DNA of 64,000 nt from Humitalea rosea (GCF_003253705.1 NZ_QKYU01000021.1:31346-95345); one strand, 5' to 3'; numbered from the stretch's first letter, positions 11,301-19,792 are shown. Translations and numbers: made by a program. Notes: generated by a model not told the origin, from the letters alone.

Positions 11301-11993
11301 CTCCACCCGCCCCGGCAGATCGGCGCGCCCGGCGAGCAACTGGCCGAAGGCCCCGGCCGGATCATCCAGCCGGATCTGCGCCGCGAGCCGGCCGGTGCCC
11401 GGGCGCCAGTCCAGCGCGACGGTGCCGGTGCCCGCCGCATCCAGGCGCTTCAGGTCGAGGTCGGCGGTCAGCCCGGTGCCGGGCACCAGCGCGGCCGAGC
11501 CGGTCGCGGCGAAATGCGCCTCCTGCCCGGCGACCGCCTCGCCGATGATGACCTCGTCCAGCGCCAGGGCGCGGATCTCGATGCTGACCGGCAAGGACGG
11601 CAGTTCCGGCAGCAGCGGGCCGGGCGGCGGCGGTTCGGCGGCGGGCGTGCCCGGGGGCAGGCGGTCGAGGCGCAGCCGGGTCGCGCTGACGCGCTCCAGC
11701 CGGATGATCCGATCGGCCAGCGCCGCCCAGTCCAGCGAGATCTCGGCGTTCCGAAGGTCGAGCCAGACCCCCGCGTCATCGGCCATGGCGATGCGGTCGG
11801 CGTGGAAGCGGCCGGGGAAGGGGCCGGACAGGCCCTCGATGGTCAGCCCTGGCACGGCGCCCATGGCGGTCTTCTCAAGCAGCCGGCGCCCCGGGCCGGT
11901 ATCGGCCGCCCAGAGCAGCCCCAGCACCAGCAGCGGGATCGCGACCAGCAGCGCCAGGACCAGACGCAGCCCCCAGAGCGCCAGGCGCCTCAA
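8325..11993 (-). CDS. tamB: Translocation and assembly module protein TamB
   Basis: About 1222 residues. An N-terminal signal anchor (LALWGLRLVLALLVAIPLLVLGLL is the hydrophobic core, residues 4-27) is followed by a very long repetitive beta-rich body, and the C-terminal 300 residues form the DUF490 domain ending in a hydrophobic strand (EFEY). TamB spans the periplasm as a lipid-conducting/assembly bridge and works with the outer-membrane barrel TamA. It starts with TTG overlapping the tamA stop (TTGA), so the pair is translationally coupled. High GC makes long antisense frames here, which are not genes. Confidence 0.9.
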   Translation of the reverse strand: MRRLALWGLRLVLALLVAIPLLVLGLLWAADTGPGRRLLEKTAMGAVPGLTIEGLSGPFPGRFHADRIAMADDAGVWLDLRNAEISLDWAALADRIIRLERVSATRLRLDRLPPGTPAAEPPPPGPLLPELPSLPVSIEIRALALDEVIIGEAVAGQEAHFAATGSAALVPGTGLTADLDLKRLDAAGTGTVALDWRPGTGRLAAQIRLDDPAGAFGQLLAGRADLPGRVELSLDGPVAAAPFRLSAGLGADVSLTASGTVGLDAAGGAQLDLTAAARGPGLLPPAAEQLDLSGRLALAADGAITLTGVKAAVPAGTLDLSGDIAGDGALALAFRAAAAPPARALLPPGTGFAEAGAEGRILGSLAAPRLDARFRVTEPRSGVAQADALLGNTVTGTLAGTLAETGEAVTATLDADKLAAQAEATLTPAGMPQTAKVVLDLRDLAPLGLAGPAHVEATLDGGITDGRVTLLAEGVEAGLAGVEAPRLTATIRLAAGLPVEATAEGSGRYRDLPLALTLRASPEGALIRLHAAEVSLGTARLEASGLVDPARRLATGGAHLLVPDLAVLLPGTPGRIEATVEATTPADVQRVKVRIDASRPDGTTARVTAEGGLEALAIEANAAASGVRATLRGTAHPAEQALDLAALDVFRGPGQLLRLLRPARLRNAEAGPVLEGLALGIGSGRIEASGAIMNRVEVALHAVPLDLAGPVTGRVDGTVTIEKAERARFRLNATGLGSPGVSGLPPVSAQAEGEASAAGGRVSLSAEAGQTGRVTGTASLAGWSDSSAMQAALRGNFDLNRALAPFLNGGADRVAGQVALDVRIGGTLGAPRPEGGATLSGGSWRNAALGGAVTDLTGRLGFANDRLRIESLAGRTAGGGTLGITGSLDPLAEGIPADLRLTARNARPLAGGFGSASFNADLTLVGPLLGAARLAGRIDVPRADLRVPETLSGSVPLLAGVESRGTRPSGAAPLVRRPLAPPGGSGPAWVLALQINAPRVLVQGRGVDAELGGSLAVGGTLTAPDSQGELTLRRGSLELPTRRLTFQRGTMRFAGELIPTLNLSATSDAGSYRVTIEVTGPANKPDIRITSAPELPPEEAMAQLLFGRSGQKLSGIEAVQAVEALARLSGTGGEGTGGALSRLGRSLGLDRLGVATGENGNTGVEAGRYLAPGLYLGIRPGTTGAAPGVSAQWELTPRLRLEAETSRGEAGERVGLGYEFEY

Positions 11994-13888
11994 AACGCCT
12001 GCCCCAGCCCGATATAGATCCCATAGGCGGAGGAGCCGGTCTGGCCCACCAGCGGCACCGCGACATCGACGCGGATCGGCCCGATCGGGGTATTGTAGCG
12101 GACGCCCGCACCGGCGCCGAAGCGCAGCTCGCCGAAATCGGGCGTCGCGCTATCGCCGACCGAGCCGCCATCGATGAACACCGCCGCCCCCCAGGGGCCG
12201 GAGATCTGCTGCCGCCATTCGACCGAGGTCTCGACCAGGCTGGCGCCGCCGCGGGCGCGGTTGCCGGCGGTGCGGGGGCCGATCGACTGGTAGTCGTAGC
12301 CGCGCACCGAGCCGCCGCCACCGGCGAAGAAGCGCTGCTGCGGCGGCACCTGCGCCGGTTCCGCCCCGGCCAGCGAGCCAAGCACGCCACGCAGCGCCAG
12401 CACCCCGCGCCCCTCGCCCAGCAGGTCGAGATAGACGCTGCCGCTCGCCTTCATCACGGCATAGGCCTCGGCCGCCTCCATCTCGTAGCTCGGCGCCACC
12501 GCCAAGGTGATGCGGCTGCCGCGGCGCGGGTCGAGCAGGCTCGTGGTGTCGTCCCGCCGCGCGACCAGCGGCACCGAGAACAGGGTGTAGGTGCGGAAGG
12601 GGCCGGATTCCTCGGCGGCCCGGCCGGTTTCGGCCGAGAGCCCGCCCGAGACGGTCCAAAGCTCGGTCAGCTTGCGCTCCAGCCCCAGCGTGCCGAGCAC
12701 GGCATCGCGGGAATAGGCATCCAGCCGCTCGCGCAGCACCGCGATCTCGCTGGTCAGGGTCAGGTTGGGGGTGCCGAAGATCTCGGGCTTGCGCAGGGTC
12801 GCGGAGAGCCTGGCGTTGGTATTCTCCGTGCCGCCATCCCCGAGGCGGGAGACGTCCGCCTCGATCCGGAAGCGCTCGGCGCGGCCGAACAGGTTGCGGT
12901 GTTCCCACCAGAGCCGCGCCGAGGGGCCGTAATTGGTCTCATAGGCCGCCGAGGCGCCGATCGCATGCACCGGGCGTTCCTGCACCGTGAAGGTGACGGG
13001 CAGGCTGTTGCCGGGCCCGAGCCGCGAGCCCGGCGCGGCCCGCACCGCCGCGAAGACGCCAAGTGCCGAGAGGTCCCGCCGGCTGCGTTCCAGCGTGGCC
13101 GGCGAGAAGGGCTGGCCCGCGAGCCGCCCCGCCACGCGTTCGAGGAAGGCGCGGTCGGTGCGGGTCGCGCCCTCCACCACCGGCGTGCCGAAGACGGCGG
13201 CGGGGCCGGGCTCGATGCGCCAGGCGATGTCGAGCACATGGCGGTCGTAATCCACCACCGCCTCGCGCCCGACGACGCTGGCCAGCGGATACCCGGCCTC
13301 GCGCAATCGGCGGATCAGCCCGGCCTCGGCCGTCAGCACGGGCTCGATCCGGGCGGGATCGCCCGGGGTGAGGCCGAGTTCGGCCCCGGCGGCCGCGACC
13401 GCCCCGGGCGCCGCATCCCCGGCCGGGCGGAGGGTCAGCACGCCATAGCTGTAGCGCGGCCCCGGGCGGGGCAGCAGCCGGACCGGGACGGGTGTTGCGG
13501 GCGTGGTCAGCAGCGATACCGTCTCGGCGGGGCGGCCGGCGACCTCGGCCCCGATGCCGCCGCCCCAATAGCCCTCGGCGTGGAAGACCTCGGGCAGGCG
13601 GCCCAGATCCTCGGCGACGCGGGCCAGCAGCCCGGCCATGTCCTGCGGCGGGGCGCCGATCAGCGATTGCAGGCGGGAGGCGGCGAGCAAGGCGGCATCC
13701 AGCGCGTCATCGCCGCTCGGCGCGATCTCCAGCGTATAGGCGAGCCCGGCCACTTCCGCCTCGGCGGGGGCTTCGGCGGGGGGGGCTTCCTGGGCAGGCG
13801 ATGGCAGGGTCCAGGGCAGGGCCACCAACAGGGTGGCGACGGCCGCCAGGACGCGCGGCAAGGCCCGGGGCCATGAAAAAACGGTCAC
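11990..13888 (-). CDS. tamA: Outer-membrane Omp85-family barrel protein TamA
   Basis: About 632 residues. The N-terminus has a signal peptide (RVLAAVATLLVALPWTLPSPAQ), then POTRA domains (about residues 45-290), then a C-terminal BamA-type beta-barrel with the motif FFAGGGGSVRGYDYQSIGPR and a terminal Phe (GLGQAF), the outer-membrane sorting signal. TamA is the barrel partner of TamB in outer-membrane protein and lipid transport. The GTG start at 13888 was kept; no better start is seen. It is followed directly by tamB with a 4-base overlap. Confidence 0.93.
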   Translation of the reverse strand: MTVFSWPRALPRVLAAVATLLVALPWTLPSPAQEAPPAEAPAEAEVAGLAYTLEIAPSGDDALDAALLAASRLQSLIGAPPQDMAGLLARVAEDLGRLPEVFHAEGYWGGGIGAEVAGRPAETVSLLTTPATPVPVRLLPRPGPRYSYGVLTLRPAGDAAPGAVAAAGAELGLTPGDPARIEPVLTAEAGLIRRLREAGYPLASVVGREAVVDYDRHVLDIAWRIEPGPAAVFGTPVVEGATRTDRAFLERVAGRLAGQPFSPATLERSRRDLSALGVFAAVRAAPGSRLGPGNSLPVTFTVQERPVHAIGASAAYETNYGPSARLWWEHRNLFGRAERFRIEADVSRLGDGGTENTNARLSATLRKPEIFGTPNLTLTSEIAVLRERLDAYSRDAVLGTLGLERKLTELWTVSGGLSAETGRAAEESGPFRTYTLFSVPLVARRDDTTSLLDPRRGSRITLAVAPSYEMEAAEAYAVMKASGSVYLDLLGEGRGVLALRGVLGSLAGAEPAQVPPQQRFFAGGGGSVRGYDYQSIGPRTAGNRARGGASLVETSVEWRQQISGPWGAAVFIDGGSVGDSATPDFGELRFGAGAGVRYNTPIGPIRVDVAVPLVGQTGSSAYGIYIGLGQAF

Positions 13889-13983
13889 ATGTACAATCCT
13901 AGCCTCTCCGCAACCCTAACGCGAACGTGGGGCGTCCGCTTTGGCTGCGAAGGGCCGGAGTCTTCACGCGGACGTGTGCGGGG

Positions 13984-14724
13984 TCATTCCGCGGCGGGGC
14001 GCTGGCGGAGGCCCTCGGCGATGGCGGCGCGCATATGGGCGACGGCGGCGGGCAGCCCCTCCATCAACGCCGCGCCGATGAGGAAATGGCCGATGCTGAC
14101 CTCGGCGATGCCCGGGGTCGCCGCGATGGCGCCGACGGTCGCATAGGTCAGCCCGTGCCCCGCGTGGCAGGCGAGGCCGGCGGCGGTGGCGGCGCGTGTG
14201 GCGGCGCGGATGCGGGCCAGTTCGGCGCCGCGGGTGGTGTCATCGGCGGCCTCGGCATAGCGGCCGGTATGCAGCTCCACGGCCTGGGCGCCGATGGCAT
14301 GGGCGCGGGCCACGGCCTCGGGGTCGGGCTCGATGAACAGCGAGACCTCGATGCCCCGACCGGCCAGATGCGCCACGGCCTCGCGCAGCGGCTGCCCGCC
14401 GGCGGCGATGTCCAGCCCGCCCTCGGTGGTGAGTTCGGCGCGCTTCTCCGGCACCAGGCAGCAGGCGGCGGGGCGGTAGCCGGCGCAGAGGGCGACCATC
14501 TCCGGCGTCGCCGCCATCTCGAAGTTCAGCCGCGCCGGCACCTCGGCGAAGAGCCTTGCGACATCCGCGTCCCGGATATGCCGCCGGTCCTCGCGAAGGT
14601 GGAAGGTGATGCCATCCGCCCCCGCCGCCAGCACGGCATGGGCGGCGGCGATGGGGCAGGGGTGGCTGCCGCCGCGCGCGTTCCGCAGGGTCGCGACATG
14701 GTCGATATTCACGGAGAGACGCAT
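13984..14724 (-). CDS. pdxJ: Pyridoxine 5'-phosphate synthase PdxJ
   Basis: Condenses 3-amino-2-oxopropyl phosphate with 1-deoxyxylulose 5-phosphate to pyridoxine 5'-phosphate, the last ring-forming step of the DXP-dependent vitamin B6 route. 246 residues, full length. Characteristic motifs: MRLSVNIDHVATLRNARG at the start, GADGITFHLREDRRHI, VPEKRAELTTEGGLD, and HAGHGLTYATV plus SIGHFLIGAALMEGL at the end. The ATG lies inside the 3' end of pdxA (16-base overlap), so the two steps of the pathway are coupled. Confidence 0.97.
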   Translation of the reverse strand: MRLSVNIDHVATLRNARGGSHPCPIAAAHAVLAAGADGITFHLREDRRHIRDADVARLFAEVPARLNFEMAATPEMVALCAGYRPAACCLVPEKRAELTTEGGLDIAAGGQPLREAVAHLAGRGIEVSLFIEPDPEAVARAHAIGAQAVELHTGRYAEAADDTTRGAELARIRAATRAATAAGLACHAGHGLTYATVGAIAATPGIAEVSIGHFLIGAALMEGLPAAVAHMRAAIAEGLRQRPAAE

Positions 14725-15731
14725 GCGGGGTCCTTTTCGACGGCGCGATGGGCGGCAAGCCGGGCCGCGAGCCGAAGTGCGGCGACAAGGCTGGAGGGAT
14801 CGGCCCGCCCGGTGCCCGCGAGGTCGAGTGCGGTGCCATGGTCGGGGCTGGTGCGGATGATGGGCAGGTTGAGCGTGACGTTCACCCCGCCCGCCATGTC
14901 GATGGTCTTCACCGGGATCAGCGCCTGGTCGTGGTACATGCAGATCGCCGCGTCATAGCTCTGGCGGGCCTTGGGCGTGAACATCGTGTCGGGCGGCCAG
15001 GGGCCGGTGGCGGCGATGCCGGCGGCGCGCAGCGCCGCGATGGCCGGGGCCACGATCTGGATATCCTCCAGCCCCATGGTCCCGGCCTCGCCCGCATGCG
15101 GGTTCAGCCCGGCCACGGCGAGGCGCGGGGCGGCGATGCCGAAATCCCGCGCCAGAGCGGCGGCGGTCGGGATGGCGATGGAGAGGATCAGCTCCGGCGT
15201 GAGGCGCGCGATCGCCTGGGCCAGCGGCTCATGGATGGTGACCGGCACGGTCCGCAAGCCCTCGCAGGCCAGCATCATCACCGGCGGGCCGCCGCCGGTC
15301 AGTTCGGCGAGGTATTCGGTATGCCCGGGGTGGCGGAAGCCCGCGGCGGTCAGGCTCGCCTTCTGGATCGGGTTGGTGACGACGCCGCCGACGCGCCCGG
15401 CCATGGCAAGCGTGGTGGCCTCCTCGATCGCGCCGAGCACCCGGGGCGCATGGGCGGGATCGGGCAGGCCGGGGATGGCGGGGTGCGGCAGCGGCCGGTG
15501 CAGCACGGGAAGCGCGGTCGGGAAGACGGCGCCGGCCTCCTCCGGTGCGGCGATGCGGATGATCGGCGGCGCGCCGGGCAGAGCGGCGATCCGGTCGGCA
15601 TCATCGATCAGGAAGAAGGCGGGGCCGGTCGCGTGCAGCAGGCCCCAGGCCAGGATCGCGATCTCGCCGCCGATGCCGGCCGGCTCCCCCATGGTGAGCG
15701 CGAGCGGCAGAGGCTGAGAGGGGAGAGTCAT
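14709..15731 (-). CDS. pdxA: 4-hydroxythreonine-4-phosphate dehydrogenase PdxA
   Basis: Oxidises 4-phosphohydroxy-L-threonine to give the amine substrate of PdxJ. 340 residues, normal length. Visible motifs: LTMGEPAGIGGEIA at the N-terminus, TNPIQKASLTAAGFRHPGHTEYLAEL with the metal-binding His, AGLNPHAGEAGTMGLED, and MYHDQALIPVKTIDMAGGVN near the end. These bind substrate phosphate and the divalent metal. It overlaps pdxJ downstream. A small membrane-protein gene lies 63 bases upstream on the same strand. Confidence 0.97.
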   Translation of the reverse strand: MTLPSQPLPLALTMGEPAGIGGEIAILAWGLLHATGPAFFLIDDADRIAALPGAPPIIRIAAPEEAGAVFPTALPVLHRPLPHPAIPGLPDPAHAPRVLGAIEEATTLAMAGRVGGVVTNPIQKASLTAAGFRHPGHTEYLAELTGGGPPVMMLACEGLRTVPVTIHEPLAQAIARLTPELILSIAIPTAAALARDFGIAAPRLAVAGLNPHAGEAGTMGLEDIQIVAPAIAALRAAGIAATGPWPPDTMFTPKARQSYDAAICMYHDQALIPVKTIDMAGGVNVTLNLPIIRTSPDHGTALDLAGTGRADPSSLVAALRLAARLAAHRAVEKDPACVSP

Positions 15732-15794
15732 GGCCGCCAGGGTAGCGGTTGCGGCGCAGGGCGGAAGGCCCTGGCCTGGAAGAACCCTGGCCTG

Positions 15795-16013
15795 TCAGGG
15801 ACGGAAGCCGGTGATCCAGAGCAGCGCCAGCGCCGCCAGCATCGGCAGCAGGATGCCCAGCACCTCGCGCCCGATGCGGCGCCCCAGGCGGCGCCATAGT
15901 GGCGGGCGGGGGATCAGCTCCGGCGGCAGCCGCGGCCGTTTGGTGCGCGGCGGCAATACCCGCCAGCGGGTGACCGGCTCGGGCGCTGGGCGGGGGGGCG
16001 GGTCGCGGGTCAT
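15795..16013 (-). CDS. Small proline/arginine-rich single-span membrane protein, unknown
   Basis: About 72 residues from ATG 16013 (a frame start at 16043 is also possible). The first 50 residues are rich in Pro and Arg (PRPPLWRRLGRRIGRE), followed by one hydrophobic segment (VLGILLPMLAALALLWITGF) at the very C-terminus. This makes a tail-anchored topology with a positively charged cytoplasmic part. It lies upstream of pdxA on the same strand. No family recognised; a real gene is likely but not certain. Confidence 0.5.
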   Translation of the reverse strand: MTRDPPPRPAPEPVTRWRVLPPRTKRPRLPPELIPRPPLWRRLGRRIGREVLGILLPMLAALALLWITGFRP

Positions 16014-16146
16014 GGCGGGATGGCGTGTCTCGGCGCGCGGCAATGCCGCCAGAGATAGACGCCCGGATGGCGCCAGGGGAACCCCCAGGCTGTGCCGAAA
16101 CTTGTTCGCAGGATCAGCTCCTCGCCGATCAGTCTTGAAAATATCG

Positions 16147-16164
16147 ACAGGTAAACTTGCCAGT
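16147..16164 (+). promoter_or_regulatory. MarR-type operator-like inverted repeat
   Basis: ACAGGTAA-AC-TTGCCAGT is an imperfect inverted repeat of 8-base arms (six of eight positions match) 30 bases before the marR start, in a local AT-rich stretch that also carries a TTGAAA at 16135-16140. MarR proteins often bind TTGCC-type palindromes over their own promoter. The role is inferred from position. Confidence 0.45.
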
Positions 16165-16193
16165 TTTTCTGTTTATCTCTATCACGGACAGAC

Positions 16194-16637
16194 ATGAGCG
16201 ACACTCCCGACGCACCGCCGGAGCTGGAAACGGCCGTCACCGAATTCAGGTTGGCGGTTGGGCAGCTCGTGCGCCGGCTGCGCACGGAGGCGAACCCGGG
16301 CGACCTGACCTTGTCGCAGAACGCGACCCTGGCGCGGCTGGAGAAAGCCGGTGGGGCGACCACGGCGGAACTCGCCCGCGCGGAGTCGGTGAAGCCGCAA
16401 TCGATGGCCGCCATCCTCACCGGCCTGGAGCGGGATGGGCTGGTCGAGCGCCGCCCCCATCCGACAGATGGTCGGCAGGTCCTGTTCTCGCTGACGGGTG
16501 ACGGCGCCGAGGCGCGGCGCAAACGCAACATCGCCAGGAATGATTGGCTCCTGGCCGCGATGGCACGGCTCGACCCCGGCGAACAGCAGACCTTCATCTC
16601 CGCCATCGCCCTGATCAAACGCCTGGGCGAGGCCTGA
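16194..16637 (+). CDS. MarR-family transcriptional regulator
   Basis: 147 residues. The winged helix is visible as LTLSQNATLARLEKAGGATTAELARAESVKPQ, split here by its helices, then MAAILTGLERDGLVERRPHPTDGRQVLF with the wing. Such dimers repress nearby efflux or catabolic genes and release DNA on binding phenolic or similar ligands. The next gene on the strand is an MFS exporter, a common MarR target. An inverted repeat that could be its operator lies 30 bases upstream. Confidence 0.9.
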   Translation: MSDTPDAPPELETAVTEFRLAVGQLVRRLRTEANPGDLTLSQNATLARLEKAGGATTAELARAESVKPQSMAAILTGLERDGLVERRPHPTDGRQVLFSLTGDGAEARRKRNIARNDWLLAAMARLDPGEQQTFISAIALIKRLGEA

Positions 16638-16713
16638 ATGCCGGCCGGCCAGAACCGGCAGCGATCCGGAGTTGCCCCCACCAGCAGGCCCATATCGCCA
16701 GGAAGACCCCGCC

Positions 16714-16859
16714 ATGGCCGTCACCGCGCCTGATCCGAGGACAGCCGCATCGTCATCGACCTGCAAAGGCGCCCTGCCGCTGCCGCCGGGCCGGGCGTGC
16801 TTCTGATGGCGCGGATGTTCGGCCGGTTCAACGGCGGCAATGCGCCTTGCAAGACATGA
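16714..16859 (+). other. Two possible micro-frames leading into the MFS gene
   Basis: In the 218-base gap between marR and the MFS gene, ATG 16714 has AGGAAGA about 8 bases upstream and opens a 30-codon frame (MAVTAPDPRT...). Its TGA overlaps the next ATG (TGATG at 16804-16808), opening a 17-codon frame that ends ...GGNAPCKT with a TGA overlapping the MFS start (ATGA, 16856-16859). The chain could be leader peptides that couple translation, a degraded gene, or chance. No similarity recognised. Confidence 0.25.
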
Positions 16860-18172
16860 GCGGCCCCCAAAAAGGCGTCTTCCGGTCGCTGCGCGGCGTG
16901 AACTACCGGATCTGGTTCGGCGGAGCGCTGGTCTCCAACATCGGCACATGGATGCAGCGCACCGCCCAGGATTGGCTGGTGCTCACCCAGCTCACGCACC
17001 AAAGCGCATCAGCCGTTGGCGTGGTGATGGCGCTGCAGTTCGGGCCACAGCTTTTCCTGCTGCCCTGGACCGGCTTTGCGGCCGATCACTTCAACCAGCG
17101 CAAGCTCCTGATCGCGACCCAGGCGACGATGGGCGCCCTCGCCCTGGGATTGGGGGTGCTCACGGTCACCGGCGTCGTCCAGCTCTGGCACGTCTATGTC
17201 TTCGCGTTCCTCTTCGGCTGCGCGACCGCCTTCGATGCGCCGGTGCGCCAGACCTTCGTCGCGGAACTGGTGGGCGAGGGGGATCTGTCGAACGCGATCG
17301 CGCTCAACTCCACCTCGTTCAACGCGGGGCGGATGATCGGACCCGCCGCGGCGGGCCTTGCCATCGCCTCGGTCGGCACCGGCTGGGCCTTCCTGCTCAA
17401 CGGCGTCTCCTATGTCGCTGTCCTGATCTCCCTGTGTTTGCTGCGCGTCCATTTGCTGCAGCCGAACGCGCGGGCGCATCGTTCGAGGGGAAGCTTCGTC
17501 GAAGGCTTTCACTACGCCTGGTCGCGTCCCGACCTGAGGGCCATGCTGGTCATGCTGTTCCTGATCGGCACCTTCGGACTGAATTTTCCGATCTTCATCT
17601 CGACCATGGCCGTCCGCGTCTTTCACACTGACGCCGGCGGCTACGGGACCTTGTCGTCGATCATGGCGGTGGGAACCCTCGCCGGCGCGCTGCTCGCCGC
17701 GGGGCGAGAGAGGCCGCGATTTCTGTTCCTGCTGGTCGGCGCCGCGATCTTCGGACTGGGCTGCACCCTCGCCGCGGTCGCCCCCGGCTATTGGTGGTTC
17801 GGGGGCGCGCTTGTCGTGATCGGCGTGGCGACCTTGACCTTCATGAACTCGACGAACAGCCTGATGCAGCTATCGACCAAGCCGGCGATGCGGGGGCGGG
17901 TGATGGCGCTTCGCCTCGCGATCGGCCTGGGCGGCACACCGATCGGCGCGCCGATCGTGGGGTGGGTCGCGGACAGCTTCGGCCCGCGCTGGTCGCTCGC
18001 GGTCGGCGCCGCCGGGGGGTTCGCGGCGGCGGTCGTGGCACTCCGCTATCTGGTGAAGCACCGCCATCTGCGCCTGCGGATTCAAGACGGTCGTCTCCGG
18101 TTCCACATCGAGGACGACGATCCCATATCGACCGCGGATCGCTCGGCGCCGATCGCCGAGAAGGTTGTGTAG
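16856..18172 (+). CDS. MFS transporter, probable drug/siderophore exporter (MFS_3/EntS-like)
   Basis: About 438 residues with 11-12 membrane segments. The start FRSLRGVNYRIWFGGALVSNIGTWMQ is split by its motifs and typical of the MFS_3 group, as is GFAADHFNQRKLL (motif A between helices 2 and 3) and RQTFVAELVGEGDLSNAIALN. Exporters of this group pump drugs, siderophores or dyes with proton energy. ATG 16856 was chosen because similarity to the family begins there; the longer open frame upstream is non-coding in character. Likely controlled by the MarR protein encoded upstream. Confidence 0.85.
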   Translation: MSGPQKGVFRSLRGVNYRIWFGGALVSNIGTWMQRTAQDWLVLTQLTHQSASAVGVVMALQFGPQLFLLPWTGFAADHFNQRKLLIATQATMGALALGLGVLTVTGVVQLWHVYVFAFLFGCATAFDAPVRQTFVAELVGEGDLSNAIALNSTSFNAGRMIGPAAAGLAIASVGTGWAFLLNGVSYVAVLISLCLLRVHLLQPNARAHRSRGSFVEGFHYAWSRPDLRAMLVMLFLIGTFGLNFPIFISTMAVRVFHTDAGGYGTLSSIMAVGTLAGALLAAGRERPRFLFLLVGAAIFGLGCTLAAVAPGYWWFGGALVVIGVATLTFMNSTNSLMQLSTKPAMRGRVMALRLAIGLGGTPIGAPIVGWVADSFGPRWSLAVGAAGGFAAAVVALRYLVKHRHLRLRIQDGRLRFHIEDDDPISTADRSAPIAEKVV

Positions 18173-18276
18173 CCGGAGGGCCTGGATCGCGTCGCCGCGC
18201 TGGCGCGCCGGCCGGTTTGCGGCGAGACTTGGGCCCGATGCGGCCAAGACCGCCGCCCCCGGGGAGGAGCGCACCC

Positions 18277-19422
18277 ATGCCATTCGACCTGCCCGAGGAC
18301 ACCCTGGCGCTGCAAGCCGTGGCGCAGGCGTTCGCCCGCGACATTCTCGGCCCCAAGGCGCTGCAATGGGACGAGCAGAAGCACTTCCCCATCGCCGAGA
18401 TGCGGCAGGCGGCGGGGCTCGGCATGGCCGGGCTCTATGTGCGGGAGGAGTCCGGGGGGGCGGGGCTGAGCCGGCTCGATGCGGCGGTGGTGTTCGAGGC
18501 GCTGGCGACCGGCTGCCCCACCGTCTCCGCCTTCCTGTCCATCCACAACATGGTCGCCTGGATGGTCGATCGCTTCGGCGATGACGCGCAGCGGGCCGCC
18601 TGGCTGCCCGGGCTGCTGACCATGGAGAAGATCGGCGCCTATTGCCTGACCGAGCCCGGCTCCGGCAGCGATGCCGCGGCGCTGCGGACACGGGCGCAGC
18701 GCAGCAATGCGGGCTGGGTGCTGAATGGCTCCAAGCAGTTCATCTCCGGCGCCGGGGCCGCGGATCTGTACCTGACCATGGTCCGCACCGGGGATGAGGG
18801 GCCGGGGGGGATCTCGGCCATGCTGGTGCCGGGCACCACGCCGGGCCTGTCCTTCGGCGCCATGGAGCGGAAGATGGGCTGGAACGCCCAGCCCACCCGC
18901 ATGGTGGTATTCGAGGATGCGCTGGTGCCGCATGACGCGCTGCTGGGCCAGGCCGGGCAGGGGTTTCGCTTTGCCATGGCCGGGCTGGATGGCGGGCGGC
19001 TGAACATCGCCGCCTGTTCGCTCGGCGGCGCGCAGCGGGCGCTGGATATCGCGCTCGCCTATGTGCGGGACCGCCGCGCCTTCGGCCGCGCCATCGCCGA
19101 TTTCCAGGCGACGCAGTTTCGCCTCGCCGATATGGCGACGGAGCTGGAGGCGGCGCGCAGCCTGCTCTGGCGCGCCTGCGGCAAGCTCGACACCAAGGCC
19201 GCCGATGCCGGCGCCTTCTGCGCCATGGCCAAGCGCTTCGTCACCGACACCGGCTTCCGGGTGGCGGATGAGGCGCTGCAACTGCTCGGCGGCTATGGCT
19301 ACCTCGCCGATTACGGGGTGGAGAAGCTGGTGCGGGACCTGCGCGTGCATCGCATCCTGGAGGGCACCAACGAGATCATGCGCGTCATCATCGCCCGCCA
19401 GATGCTGGGGGCGGCACGGTGA
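18277..19422 (+). CDS. Acyl-CoA dehydrogenase, isobutyryl-/short-branched-chain type
   Basis: FAD enzyme of about 381 residues that introduces an alpha-beta double bond into an acyl-CoA and passes electrons to ETF. Visible: YCLTEPGSGSDAAALRTRA (FAD/substrate loop), GWVLNGSKQFISGAG, RDRRAFGRAIADFQATQFRL, and the C-terminal LLGGYGYLADYGVEKLVRDL followed by ILEGTNEIMRVIIAR. The EGTNE Glu is the position of the catalytic base in this class. Overall pattern resembles isobutyryl-CoA dehydrogenases of valine breakdown. AGGAG sits 8 bases before ATG 18277. Confidence 0.9.
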   Translation: MPFDLPEDTLALQAVAQAFARDILGPKALQWDEQKHFPIAEMRQAAGLGMAGLYVREESGGAGLSRLDAAVVFEALATGCPTVSAFLSIHNMVAWMVDRFGDDAQRAAWLPGLLTMEKIGAYCLTEPGSGSDAAALRTRAQRSNAGWVLNGSKQFISGAGAADLYLTMVRTGDEGPGGISAMLVPGTTPGLSFGAMERKMGWNAQPTRMVVFEDALVPHDALLGQAGQGFRFAMAGLDGGRLNIAACSLGGAQRALDIALAYVRDRRAFGRAIADFQATQFRLADMATELEAARSLLWRACGKLDTKAADAGAFCAMAKRFVTDTGFRVADEALQLLGGYGYLADYGVEKLVRDLRVHRILEGTNEIMRVIIARQMLGAAR

Positions 19423-19471
19423 TCCGAATAATCCCATTGCGTTCCGATCAACGCGCTGGCCAAATCGGGCG

Positions 19472-19792
19472 ATGCGCCGCGCCAGCCTCCTCTGCCTTGC
19501 CGTCCTGCTCGCCGCCACGCCGGCGGCGGCGCAGTTGAGCCGCCTTGTGGTGCCCGGCGATGGTGGGCCGGTGATCGCCCCGCGCGGCCAGCCCAGCCCG
19601 CGCCTGGCGGCACGGCCCTTGCCCGCGCTGCCTCCGGTCGCGGACGGCACGATCTTCATCCCGGCGGGGGCGGCGACCCCGCTCGCCGCCCCCGCCATGG
19701 CCTTGCTGCCGATGATCGCGGCGGCGGTGCTGGGCGGCAGCCTCGCCGGGAGCAGCAGCGGCGGCAGCGGCGGGCCCGTCCGCACGCGCTGA
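19472..19792 (+). CDS. Small exported protein, unknown
   Basis: 106 residues. A clear signal peptide (RRASLLCLAVLLAATPAAAQ, cleavage after AAA) is followed by a Pro-rich segment, a second hydrophobic stretch (APAMALLPMIAAAVLGGSLAG) and a Gly/Ser tail. It resembles many short Acetobacteraceae envelope proteins with no assigned function. It lies 49 bases after the acyl-CoA dehydrogenase and 78 before the peptidase gene. No family recognised. Confidence 0.6.
   Translation: MRRASLLCLAVLLAATPAAAQLSRLVVPGDGGPVIAPRGQPSPRLAARPLPALPPVADGTIFIPAGAATPLAAPAMALLPMIAAAVLGGSLAGSSSGGSGGPVRTR

Noticed and set aside
8205..12017. 1270-codon plus-strand frame opposite tamB
   Set aside because: Shadow of tamB; composition is Gln/Arg/Gly-rich low complexity with no start signal.
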